Of a stretch of DNA of 64,000 bases, positions 17,932 through 26,646 are shown one piece after another (position 1 is the first letter of the stretch; each line of letters starts with the position of its first letter). The notes under the pieces were generated by a model. That model saw only the letters and a program-made list of their open reading frames with translations, had not been told where the DNA came from and ran no database searches. This stretch comes from Catenovulum sediminis (GTDB taxonomy: Bacteria; Pseudomonadota; Gammaproteobacteria; Enterobacterales; Alteromonadaceae), in NCBI RefSeq assembly GCF_040270295.1, contig NZ_JBELOE010000093.1. One strand, 5' to 3'. The position numbers were made by a program, and so were the translations under genes.

Positions 17932-19608
17932 ATGGAACAAAGTGATAGCGGTGGTGTTGGTGCTAAAAAAGGCTTTTTGTATCAAGACTACGCTGCGGCA
18001 TACTTTCTATTAAAGATGTTAAGGGATAAGAGTATTATCTCGATACGGTGTGAAGTAACCGACGACATTGATGTTGTTTATCAGGACTATATAGAGTATG
18101 TCCAAGTTAAAACTACTGATGCAGAGAGAAAGTGGACATTAAAAGAATTCACAGAACCTAGCTATAACTATGCAGAGCCAACAGGTAGACAGCGTAAAAA
18201 GCAAAAAGTCAGTAATAACGACTCAATCTTACACAAATCAATGAACTGTGATAATGATACCAGCAAACGCAGTAAATTTCGTATTTTGTCTCCAAGAGAT
18301 GTTCTAAAGCCTCTAATTTTTTTAAAAACTCTATTTCACGCAAGACCGGAAAAAACTGGGCGTAGTGAGCTTTTATTCCAACTAAAAAAGAAGATTTCCG
18401 ATTATAAATCCCCCAATGGTAATGATGTAGAGTATTGGTTAGATAATGCTACTTGGGAAGTTATACCTACACCTGAACAGTTAGAATTAGAGTGTCGAAA
18501 AATGATTTTGCAGTCTGCTTACAGTAAAGGGTATATGCTTAATATTGATCGAGATTGTGACGTTATTTTAAACTCTATTCTAAACACTCTAACTAAAAAA
18601 AGTGCTACTTCTCGGATAATTTATTCTGCAAAAGATAAAAGTTATTTAAGGCATGATTTTTTCGATTGGTTTTATAAAGAATTAGATAGCATTACGAAAG
18701 ACTCATCAAATAACGTCAAGATATACACTAAAAGCGCATCAGAATTGCAAGCAGTGTTAAGAGAATTTACATCTAGAACAGATATCTATGCTGATAAATC
18801 ATTTGTGGGCGATAAGAATTGTTCTGGTTTAGAAGGCAAGTATGAAATGCGGCGTTACCGATATGATCATATTGCAAAATCAATAAAAAAGTGGTTGCCC
18901 GAAGTTTTACTTACACCGAGTGAGTTGGCGGACATTCGACCAGAAAACTTTGAAACAAAAATCAAAGAATATGCGAAAAGAATAGATAAAAACATTGGCG
19001 CGCTGCCAAAAATGGTTGCTCATGTACTTCTTCACTCAGTCATTCGGACAACGACGGGCAGTCAACCAATTCCTGCTTACCTATATGTTGATGATGATAG
19101 AGAAACCTGTTTCGAAAACGTCCATATCGTTATTAGAGACCATTCAGAAGATCAGTTGTGGATGGGGTTTAGCTACTTCGTTAAAGATGACTTTGAAGGT
19201 TGCCTAACGGAGATTGTTGATAACTTTTTCGATCTATTAAGCTCCGACGCTTTTGCTGATAAAAAAGCCAAAATACTCGATGTCAAAGAAGATCGTTTTC
19301 TAGTTAGCCATGATATCGATAAGTTACTTCTAAGTACTACATCAATTGACGAATGCTTAGATAGTTTTCGTTTTGTGTTCTTTATTGGATACGAGTCTGA
19401 GCATTTAAGCTGTAAGAGTGCAGATTTAGCTGATGATTACCAAGACAAAATAATTGACGAAGTATACAAAAGGTTTGGGGGGGTGATTGATGGCTTAATT
19501 GACAAAGACGAGTTCATGCAAGATTTACATATCGATGTTTATCTTTATCCAATCCCTTGCGTAGATAACCTTTTAACAACTGCTCAAAAAGAATTTGAGG
19601 TTAGCTGA
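17932..19608 (+). CDS. DUF4297/Cap4-type nuclease fused to degenerate HamA-like (DUF1837) domain
   Basis: A 558-residue soluble protein. The N-terminal about 65 residues match the DUF4297/Cap4 dsDNA nuclease fold: GGVGAKKGFLYQDYAA, then E41, D45 (CEVTDDIDV) and Q58-V-K60 (VQVKTT), the PD-(D/E)XK-type catalytic set. The following segment (SILHKS, FRILSPRDV) also fits that family. The C-terminal part (about 320-558) has the layout of HamA/DUF1837: LWMGFSYFVKDD at 409-420, where active HamA proteins have a GE-x-K-type motif, and near the end IDVYLYPIP. The E and K are F413 and Y415, so this domain looks catalytically dead. The gene overlaps no neighbour upstream and ends one base before a helicase start, as hamA does with hamB. 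Cap4 nucleases normally accompany CBASS, but no cyclase is present. The fold assignments are by eye. Confidence 0.7.
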   Translation: MEQSDSGGVGAKKGFLYQDYAAAYFLLKMLRDKSIISIRCEVTDDIDVVYQDYIEYVQVKTTDAERKWTLKEFTEPSYNYAEPTGRQRKKQKVSNNDSILHKSMNCDNDTSKRSKFRILSPRDVLKPLIFLKTLFHARPEKTGRSELLFQLKKKISDYKSPNGNDVEYWLDNATWEVIPTPEQLELECRKMILQSAYSKGYMLNIDRDCDVILNSILNTLTKKSATSRIIYSAKDKSYLRHDFFDWFYKELDSITKDSSNNVKIYTKSASELQAVLREFTSRTDIYADKSFVGDKNCSGLEGKYEMRRYRYDHIAKSIKKWLPEVLLTPSELADIRPENFETKIKEYAKRIDKNIGALPKMVAHVLLHSVIRTTTGSQPIPAYLYVDDDRETCFENVHIVIRDHSEDQLWMGFSYFVKDDFEGCLTEIVDNFFDLLSSDAFADKKAKILDVKEDRFLVSHDIDKLLLSTTSIDECLDSFRFVFFIGYESEHLSCKSADLADDYQDKIIDEVYKRFGGVIDGLIDKDEFMQDLHIDVYLYPIPCVDNLLTTAQKEFEVS

Positions 19609-19609
19609 T

Positions 19610-21766
19610 ATGGAAAAATTAGCTTATAAAAATTATGAGAATTTACTTTCTAAAGAACTTACGCCTTTTGAATATTTAAAAATAGCCAACAACTACCTGT
19701 CCAATTCATTTTATGAAAAGGATGGACGAGAAATGGTTATCCGAGCACTTGCTCATAAACAACATTTTGAGCCTAATCAGAAACTATTAAAAAATCTAGT
19801 CAGAAAGTCAGGCTTGTACCCTTATTTGAATAAGCACTTTGCTGATGTTAGTGACGAACATAAACTGCTAATTGAATTAAATAGAAGCAGCTTTGATAAG
19901 ACCTTTGTCTATCACGCGATGCAGGCAAAGACTCTTAACTTGTTGCAAGCTGGACAAAATGTTGTTCTTAGCGCCCCTACAAGTATGGGGAAAAGCGTTA
20001 TTATCGATTCTCTGATAGCCAGCTCAAGATATAATAAGGTTGTGATTGTTGTTCCTACGATTGCTTTAATCGATGAAACACGTAGACGTATATTCGAAAA
20101 GTTTAGCCATGATTATCAAATTATATTTCACGGCTCTCAAACTATCACAAGAAAAAAAGTAGTATTTATTCTTACGCAAGAAAGAGTGAATGAACGTGAC
20201 GATCTTAAAAATATAGACTTGTTCATAATCGATGAGTTTTATAAATTGGCATACCAAGAGAGTGATGATGATTCGAGAGCAATAGCGTTAAACATAGCTT
20301 TAAGTAAATTATTAACTATATCCAAGCAGTTTTACATGATTGGTCCTCACATAGATAGTGTTAGAGGGCTTGGAAACTTAAACAAGAACTACGTTTTTAT
20401 CCCATCAGAATTCAACACAGTAGCTTTGAACATAAATGAATACAATATTGGCGGTGACAATTACCCAGAAAAGAATAACGTTGTTAAAAGTATACTTAGT
20501 GAATACGATGGGCAATGTTTAATATACTGTAGAGGGCGCAACTCAGCGGCTAAACTTGCTAATTTTTTAAATAATAACATTGAGTTACCCAGTAATATCC
20601 CTAAAGACTTTTTAGATTGGGTTGCGGAAAACTATGGTAAAGACTGGATTTATCACAGAGCTTTAGCTTGTGGAGTTGGTATACATCATGGGACTCTTCC
20701 TCGCGCGATTCAGCAAAAAACAATAGATTTGTTTAATGCGCATAAAATTAGAGTGCTGTTGTGTACTTCAACCATTATAGAAGGCGTAAATACTGTTGCA
20801 GAAAATGTTGTAATATACGACAACAGAAACGCAAGCAAAGGAATTAACAAATTTACACATAACAACATAGCAGGCAGATCTGGCAGAATGAACCAACATC
20901 TTATTGGAAATGTTTTTTGCCTTGAGAGAATCCCGCCGAACGATGTTGAGTCTCGTTCTGTTGATGTTCCATTAGGTCTACAAGGTGGTAATACGCCTAT
21001 GAACCTACTTGCTGGTATTCAAAATGAACACTTCTCTGAAGAAAGTACAGAGGGCTTCTCTACGTTTATTAATGACTTTAGATTACCATTGGAAATACTA
21101 AAGAGTAATTCTGCCTACAGTGTTCAAAAACTTTTAACTGCGTTAGATTTTGTTGAAGACTTGGAGCGAACTAGTATAGACAATTTGATCAGCCAAAAAA
21201 CAGTAGATAGTTCAAGTTTGACTATTATTGTAAAATTTTTAAAACTTGTTGAATCGACGCCCTTGCAACGATTACGAATTCAGCACGAAGATAACAATAT
21301 TTTAAGACATAGAATATCTTCTTATATATTCGCTAAATCTCATCCAGATTATCTAAGCTCTCGTATTTATGATGTTTACAATACTTGTAGCGATGTTAAT
21401 GAACGTTCAGAACGCACAGAAGTTGAACTATCCATTCTAAGAAATATATTTCAATATGCAGTTCCTAGAGCTTTAAATTTGTTACAAGATCTTATTAATT
21501 TTGTCTATTTTTCAGATAGTACTGTTGAAACTAAGGGAGCAGATTTTGGCTATCTAATGCATTTGTTTGAAAATAGTCATCTTCCTTCAGTTTTTACAGC
21601 GTTGGAGGAAATGGGTATTCCTATTCAAACTCTTGAAAAGCTTAATGCGGAGCGATTTAATGACGTCAGAATAGAAGTGATTCTCAGATATCTAAGACTT
21701 CATCTCTATAAGTTCAAAGATTTTACCAACCTAGAAAAATCATTTATTAAAAAAGCAATAATTTAA
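19610..21766 (+). CDS. SF2 helicase, HamB-like, of defence operon
   Basis: A 718-residue superfamily 2 helicase. Motif I is APTSMGKS (122-129), Ia VVPTIALIDE, II DEFYK (208-212), followed by a motif IV-like CLIYCRGRNSAAKLA, V STIIEGVNTVAENVV and VI GRSGR (422-426). An N-terminal helical region of about 100 residues and a long helical C-terminus with no other known domain fit HamB/AbpB-type helicases of Hachiman-like systems, which guard DNA and release or activate the nuclease partner. The ATG at 19610 is used: it starts one base after the upstream TGA with GAGG nine bases before, so translation is probably coupled. The longer frame starts inside the upstream gene. Confidence 0.82.
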   Translation: MEKLAYKNYENLLSKELTPFEYLKIANNYLSNSFYEKDGREMVIRALAHKQHFEPNQKLLKNLVRKSGLYPYLNKHFADVSDEHKLLIELNRSSFDKTFVYHAMQAKTLNLLQAGQNVVLSAPTSMGKSVIIDSLIASSRYNKVVIVVPTIALIDETRRRIFEKFSHDYQIIFHGSQTITRKKVVFILTQERVNERDDLKNIDLFIIDEFYKLAYQESDDDSRAIALNIALSKLLTISKQFYMIGPHIDSVRGLGNLNKNYVFIPSEFNTVALNINEYNIGGDNYPEKNNVVKSILSEYDGQCLIYCRGRNSAAKLANFLNNNIELPSNIPKDFLDWVAENYGKDWIYHRALACGVGIHHGTLPRAIQQKTIDLFNAHKIRVLLCTSTIIEGVNTVAENVVIYDNRNASKGINKFTHNNIAGRSGRMNQHLIGNVFCLERIPPNDVESRSVDVPLGLQGGNTPMNLLAGIQNEHFSEESTEGFSTFINDFRLPLEILKSNSAYSVQKLLTALDFVEDLERTSIDNLISQKTVDSSSLTIIVKFLKLVESTPLQRLRIQHEDNNILRHRISSYIFAKSHPDYLSSRIYDVYNTCSDVNERSERTEVELSILRNIFQYAVPRALNLLQDLINFVYFSDSTVETKGADFGYLMHLFENSHLPSVFTALEEMGIPIQTLEKLNAERFNDVRIEVILRYLRLHLYKFKDFTNLEKSFIKKAII

Positions 21767-21965
21767 AGAGATTGTATCAATTTCAAACTGAAAATTATTT
21801 GAATTATAGATGTTTCCTAGTTTAAAACTAGTCATTGTATTTGTTCTACGGCTCCTTAAAAATTTAAGTAAAGTGTTAGAGCGGATTCAAATGGAACATG
21901 GATACACCTTACGCCACATTAATAATAGCGTTCAGGATTTTACTTCCTTTCATTTTCTGACTTAC

Positions 21966-21994
21966 AAAAAAGGTGAACATTACGCTCACCTTTT
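21966..21994. terminator. bidirectional terminator between helicase and gcvP
   Basis: A 9-bp stem, AAAAGGTGA and TCACCTTTT, with a 9-base loop. Read in the plus direction it ends in TTTT. Read in the minus direction, for gcvP, it is followed by a run of six T. It separates the accessory island from the gcv genes. Confidence 0.75.
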
Positions 21995-22060
21995 CAATTC
22001 TTGTTGTGTAACAAACTTTATTAAAACGATCACAAACTTAATTAAGCATCGACAAATCCC

Positions 22061-24952
22061 CTACTCCGCATAACTCTCGACACTGGGGCAGCTGCATATT
22101 AAGTTGCGGTCGCCGTATACGTCGTCGATACGGTTTACCGTTGGCCAAAATTTATTGGCTCTGGCTTGTTCGCTTGGAAATACCGCTAATTCTATGCTGT
22201 ATGCGCGGTTCCAGCCGGCTTCGGTAATATCGACCAGTGTGTGCGGTGCATTAACCAGTGGGTTGTCATCTAGTGGCCATACGCCTTTTTCTACTTGGTC
22301 AATTTCTTTGCGAATGGCAATCATGGCTTCTATAAATCGCTCTACTTCACAAAGTGGTTCTGATTCTGTCGGTTCTACCATTAGCGTACCGGCTACCGGA
22401 AAACTCATGGTTGGCGCGTGAAATCCGTAGTCCATTAAACGTTTGGCAACGTCCATTTCGCTAATGCCTGAGCTGGCTTTTAGCGGGCGTAAATCAATAA
22501 TGCATTCGTGCGCAACGCGGCCATTTTGCCCTGTATATAAAATAGGGTAATGTTCGGCTAACTTTTTCGCCATATAGTTGGCACTTAAAATAGCCACTTG
22601 GGTTGCTTTGCGTAAACCGCTGGCACCCATTAATGCAATATAAACCCATGAAATCGGTAAGATACCCGCACTGCCCCAAGGCGCAGCCGAAACAGCACCG
22701 TTGGCAACATCTAGCTGGTCAATTTGTACCACGGGGTGATTTGGTAAAAACGGGGCAAGATGTTCTTTAACACCAATGGGTCCCATACCCGGGCCGCCAC
22801 CACCATGTGGTATACAAAATGTTTTGTGCAGGTTTAAATGCGATACGTCAGAGCCGATAAATCCGGGTGAAGTCACGCCAACCTGTGCATTCATGTTGGC
22901 GCCGTCCATGTAAACTTGGCCGCCATATTGATGCACGATATCGCAAATTTCACGTATGGTTTGTTCGTATACACCGTGCGTCGATGGGTAGGTAATCATA
23001 ATGCAGGATAAGTTTTCAGCCAGTTCTTGTGCTTTGCTGCGTAAGTCGGCTAAATCGATATTCCCTTTTTGGTCGCACGCAACCACAACAACTTTCATGC
23101 CGGCCATTTGTGCGGATGCTGGGTTTGTGCCATGCGCAGAAGATGGAATTAAACAGATGTTTCTGTGATGGTCGCCGCGGCTTTCGTGGTATTTTCTAAT
23201 TGCTAATAAACCGGCGTATTCACCTTGTGCACCCGAATTTGGTTGCATGCTTATCGCATCATATCCGGTAATTTCGACTAACCAGTCTGATAACTGGCGG
23301 ATCATACGCTGGTAGCCCTGCGCTTGCGAAACCGGTGCAAATGGGTGTAGCTCGGCAAATTCTGGCCAAGTTACGGGGATCATTTCTGCAGTTGCGTTTA
23401 ATTTCATGGTGCACGAGCCCAGTGAAATCATTGAGTGGTTTAAGCTTAAATCTTTATTTTCTAATGATTTGATATAACGCAGCATTTCAGTTTCTGAGTG
23501 GTGCGTATTAAATACCGGATGCGTTAAATAATCGCTGCTACGTACATAGTCTGCCGGTAACCCACTTTTAGACTGGCTGCAAACCAGTTTATCCAGTGCG
23601 CTTACATCTAAGCCATGGCCTTCACCAAATACAATGTCAAATAATTCGGCTACATCGCTTGCGGTTTTGGTTTCGTCAAAACTAACGGCTAACACACCTT
23701 CAATATCGGTACGTAAGTTAACACCTGCTTTTTCTGCACGGGCGATAACTTGGGCTCTTTGCTCACTGACAAAGGTTAAAGTGTCAAACCAGTGTTGGTT
23801 TTTAATTTCGATGCCTTTGTGTGCAAGGCCGGTTGCAAATAAGCTGGTTAATCGTTCAATGCGTTTAGCAATTCTGTCTAAACCTTTGGGGCCGTGATAC
23901 ACCGCATAAAAAGCGGCCATGTTGGCCAGTAATACTTGTGCGGTACAAATGTTTGAGTTGGCTTTTTCGCGGCGAATATGTTGCTCGCGCGTTTGTAGTG
24001 CCATACGCAGCGCTAGGTTTCCGCGTTTGTCTTTTGATACGCCAATGATGCGGCCGGGTAATGAGCGTTTAAATTTGTCTTTGGTGGCAAAAAATGCGGC
24101 ATGTGGGCCACCGTAACACATCGGCACACCTAAACGTTGTGCGCTGCCTATCGCAACATCTGCGCCTAATTCTGCTGGTGTTTTAAGCTGAGTCAGTGCT
24201 AACAAATCAGTTGCCAGTGTGGTTAAACCTTTGCTGTTTGCAACATGCTCTATAAGTTTTTCAAGCGGGTAAATATCACCTTGTGTATTCGGGTATTGAA
24301 ATAATGCACCAAATACATCGTGTTGCAGTACTTCATCTGCTGGTGCGACAACCACGTCAAAACCAAAGAGTTCTGCCCGCGTGACTACAACATTGATGGT
24401 TTGCGGGTGTACGTCGTTTGCAATAAAAAATAAGTTAGATTTTTTGTTTTTGCTGGTGCGTTTTGCAAATGCCATTGCTTCGGCGGCGGCTGTTGCTTCG
24501 TCTAATAGTGACGCGTTGGCAATTTCTAAGCCGGTTAAATCAATCACCATTTGTTGGTAATTTAACAGCGATTGTAAACGCCCTTGCGCAATTTCGGGTT
24601 GATAGGGTGTGTAGGCTGTGTACCAACCTGGGTTTTCTAATACGTTACGTAAAATGACGTTGGGCGTATGTGTTGGGTAGTAACCTAAACCAATGTACGA
24701 TTTATTAATTTTATTTTGCGAGGCAATTTGTTTTAACCATGCCAAAGTGGCCACTTCGGTTTGCGGCTCACCTAATGATAGGTCGTCGGCCAGTAGGATG
24801 TTTTCCGGTACGGTTTGTTTTATTAAATCGTCTAACGACGTCGCACCTAAAGTTGCCAACATATGTTGTTGTTCGGCTACGTCCGGCCCTATATGGCGTT
24901 GGATAAAATCATCTCGGTTCTCTAACTGGGTTAAAGATACATGCTCGCTCAT
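22061..24952 (-). CDS. gcvP: glycine dehydrogenase (decarboxylating), P protein
   Basis: A 963-residue single-chain P protein of the glycine cleavage system, close to the usual length of about 957. It decarboxylates glycine with pyridoxal phosphate and transfers the aminomethyl group to the lipoyl arm of the H protein. The PLP lysine is in NLHKTFCIPHGGGGPGMGP, and the N-terminal half contains RHIGP and SYIGLGYYPTHTP. It lies downstream of gcvT and gcvH on the same strand. A terminator in the 104-base gap suggests partly separate expression. The ATG at 24952 gives the family-typical start. Confidence 0.98.
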   Translation of the reverse strand: MSEHVSLTQLENRDDFIQRHIGPDVAEQQHMLATLGATSLDDLIKQTVPENILLADDLSLGEPQTEVATLAWLKQIASQNKINKSYIGLGYYPTHTPNVILRNVLENPGWYTAYTPYQPEIAQGRLQSLLNYQQMVIDLTGLEIANASLLDEATAAAEAMAFAKRTSKNKKSNLFFIANDVHPQTINVVVTRAELFGFDVVVAPADEVLQHDVFGALFQYPNTQGDIYPLEKLIEHVANSKGLTTLATDLLALTQLKTPAELGADVAIGSAQRLGVPMCYGGPHAAFFATKDKFKRSLPGRIIGVSKDKRGNLALRMALQTREQHIRREKANSNICTAQVLLANMAAFYAVYHGPKGLDRIAKRIERLTSLFATGLAHKGIEIKNQHWFDTLTFVSEQRAQVIARAEKAGVNLRTDIEGVLAVSFDETKTASDVAELFDIVFGEGHGLDVSALDKLVCSQSKSGLPADYVRSSDYLTHPVFNTHHSETEMLRYIKSLENKDLSLNHSMISLGSCTMKLNATAEMIPVTWPEFAELHPFAPVSQAQGYQRMIRQLSDWLVEITGYDAISMQPNSGAQGEYAGLLAIRKYHESRGDHHRNICLIPSSAHGTNPASAQMAGMKVVVVACDQKGNIDLADLRSKAQELAENLSCIMITYPSTHGVYEQTIREICDIVHQYGGQVYMDGANMNAQVGVTSPGFIGSDVSHLNLHKTFCIPHGGGGPGMGPIGVKEHLAPFLPNHPVVQIDQLDVANGAVSAAPWGSAGILPISWVYIALMGASGLRKATQVAILSANYMAKKLAEHYPILYTGQNGRVAHECIIDLRPLKASSGISEMDVAKRLMDYGFHAPTMSFPVAGTLMVEPTESEPLCEVERFIEAMIAIRKEIDQVEKGVWPLDDNPLVNAPHTLVDITEAGWNRAYSIELAVFPSEQARANKFWPTVNRIDDVYGDRNLICSCPSVESYAE

Positions 24953-25001
24953 TAATCGGTTTTCCTACTCAATATGCTTTTGTTAAGACTTTTTCGTGTC
25001 T

Positions 25002-25035
25002 TAAAAATAAAAAACCCCGGACCATGCCCGAGGTT
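25002..25035 (-). terminator. terminator between gcvH and gcvP
   Basis: Read on the minus strand, an 8-bp stem AACCTCGG and CCGGGGTT (one U-G pair) with a 7-base loop is followed by TTTTTTATTTTT. It lies about 20 bases past the gcvH stop and 50 bases before the gcvP start. It could end the gcvTH transcript or act as an attenuator for gcvP. Confidence 0.8.
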
Positions 25036-25056
25036 CCATCTCAATCTGTTTTTAGC

Positions 25057-25446
25057 TTATTCGTCGTCTAATGCAGTTTCGTAACCTTCTGCATCTAATA
25101 ACGAGTCTACTTCGCCCATGTCTTCAACTTTTAATTTGAATAACCAGCCGTCGCCGTATGGGTCTGTGTTTACTAATTCAGGTGAGTCTTCTAATTCTTC
25201 GTTCACTTCCACTACTTCACCGGCAATCGGTGAATAGACGTCTGAAGCCGCTTTTACTGATTCAACCACTGCAATTTCGTCACCAGCCGTAAAACCAGCG
25301 CCAATTTCAGGTAAGTCTACGTGTACTAAGTCGCCTAATAAATCTTGCGCGTGATCACTAATACCAATAGTTACAATTCCGTCACCGTCGTCACGAACCC
25401 ATTCATGGCTGTCGGCATATTTTAATTCAGCAGGAATATTGCTCAT
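25057..25446 (-). CDS. gcvH: glycine cleavage system H protein
   Basis: A 129-residue H protein, the normal length. It carries the lipoylated swinging arm: the lysine in VVESVKAASDVYSPI accepts lipoate and shuttles the aminomethyl group between the P and T proteins. KYADSHEWV and ITIGISDHAQDLLGDLV-type segments are conserved. The start at 25446 (MSNIPAEL) is the family start; a longer frame that overlaps gcvT is an artefact. It is 22 bases from gcvT, so they are co-transcribed. Confidence 0.97.
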   Translation of the reverse strand: MSNIPAELKYADSHEWVRDDGDGIVTIGISDHAQDLLGDLVHVDLPEIGAGFTAGDEIAVVESVKAASDVYSPIAGEVVEVNEELEDSPELVNTDPYGDGWLFKLKVEDMGEVDSLLDAEGYETALDDE

Positions 25447-25468
25447 ATTCTTTATCCTCAGATCAAAT

Positions 25469-26548
25469 TTAAAAAATCTTTTTTCCATGGCGTACAAACG
25501 CAGGTTTTACAACACTCACTGTAACCCACTTTTTACGCATTTCAACTTCTAATTCGTCACCTGCATCTACCGGTACTCGGGCAAATGCAATGCTGTGGCC
25601 TAATGTCGGTGAAAAAGTGCCGCTGGTGATTATACCTTCGCCGGCTGCGCAGCGTACTTTGCTGCCTGCGCGCAATACGCCTTTTTCTGTCATCACCACA
25701 CCAACCAGTTTTTCGGTTTGTTTATTTTTGTATTCTGTCAGTGGGGCGCGGCCAATAAAATCGCGATCTTCTGGTTGCCAGGCTATTGTCCAGCCCATGT
25801 TGGCGGCAAGTGGCGAAATACTCTCGTCCATATCTTGCCCGTACAAATTCATGCCCGCTTCTAAACGCAGGGTATCACGAGCACCTAAACCACAAGGTAC
25901 AACGCCTGCATCTAATAATTTTTGCCAAAATTCTGCGGCCAGTTCGTTTTCTAATAAAATTTCGTAACCTGCTTCACCGGTATAACCTGTGGTGGCGATA
26001 AATAATTCGCCGGCTTGTACGCCGTAAAAAGGTTTCATATTGGCTATCAGGTTTTGTTGTGTTTGGCTGAGTAATCCAGCGACAACTTCAGGTGCTTTGG
26101 GTCCTTGTACCGCTATCATTGCCAGATCAGCGCGCTCGTTTAACGTCACATCAAACCCTGCGGTAACTTGGCTTAACCAGGCTAAATCTTTTTCACGGGT
26201 GGCTGAGTTAACCACCAAGCGGTAATCGTTGGCTGCAAAATAATACACGATTAAATCGTCTATTACGCCGCCCTGCTCGTTTAACATGCCCGAGTATAAT
26301 GCTTTGCCTTGCTCTTTCAGTTTAGCCACGTCGTTGGCTAATAATGTTTGTAAATAAGCAGTGGCGTCTGACCCTTTTACATCCACGACTGTCATGTGTG
26401 ATACATCAAACATGCCTACATTTTCGCGTACCGCCTGATGCTCTTCAATTTGCGAGCCGTAACGAATTGGCATTTCCCAACCGTGGAAATCAACCATTTT
26501 GGCACCAGATTCTAGATGTTTTGCGTGTAGCACTGTTTTATTTGTCAT
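25469..26548 (-). CDS. gcvT: aminomethyltransferase, glycine cleavage T protein
   Basis: A 359-residue T protein that transfers the methylene group from the H protein to tetrahydrofolate and releases ammonia. Recognisable segments are MVDFHGWEMPI, NVGMFDVSHM, YTGEAGYEI and GLGARDTLRLEAGM with the catalytic Asp. It is the first gene of the gcv cluster. A TATAAT-like -10 lies 46 bases upstream (26594-26599, minus strand) with a weak -35. I looked for a glycine riboswitch in the roughly 100-base leader and found no match. Confidence 0.97.
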   Translation of the reverse strand: MTNKTVLHAKHLESGAKMVDFHGWEMPIRYGSQIEEHQAVRENVGMFDVSHMTVVDVKGSDATAYLQTLLANDVAKLKEQGKALYSGMLNEQGGVIDDLIVYYFAANDYRLVVNSATREKDLAWLSQVTAGFDVTLNERADLAMIAVQGPKAPEVVAGLLSQTQQNLIANMKPFYGVQAGELFIATTGYTGEAGYEILLENELAAEFWQKLLDAGVVPCGLGARDTLRLEAGMNLYGQDMDESISPLAANMGWTIAWQPEDRDFIGRAPLTEYKNKQTEKLVGVVMTEKGVLRAGSKVRCAAGEGIITSGTFSPTLGHSIAFARVPVDAGDELEVEMRKKWVTVSVVKPAFVRHGKKIF

Positions 26549-26593
26549 AGTGGGTTGTCTATTCGTTTTGCAGGTCAGAATTTCAGGCGGCGG

Positions 26594-26599
26594 ATTATA
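26594..26599 (-). promoter_or_regulatory. probable gcvT -10 element
   Basis: A perfect TATAAT on the minus strand, 46 bases before the gcvT ATG. The -35 region is weak (TATTCA at 17-base spacing), which would suit an activator-dependent promoter. Confidence 0.45.
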
Positions 26600-26646
26600 C
26601 CTAATATCCGCTCGGCTGAATAGACGAAAAAGTCATGCTTTTGTGG

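Noticed and set aside
17932..21766. CBASS system, suggested by the Cap4-like nuclease domain
   Set aside because: No CD-NTase cyclase gene lies within the island, the Cap4 SAVED domain is not evident, and the partner is a helicase.
21810..22073. 87-codon plus-strand frame after the helicase
   Set aside because: It crosses the terminator and overlaps the gcvP end, lacks a ribosome-binding site and has no family likeness.
26549..26646. Glycine riboswitch upstream of gcvT
   Set aside because: The short leader shows none of the conserved aptamer segments and is too short for the tandem form.
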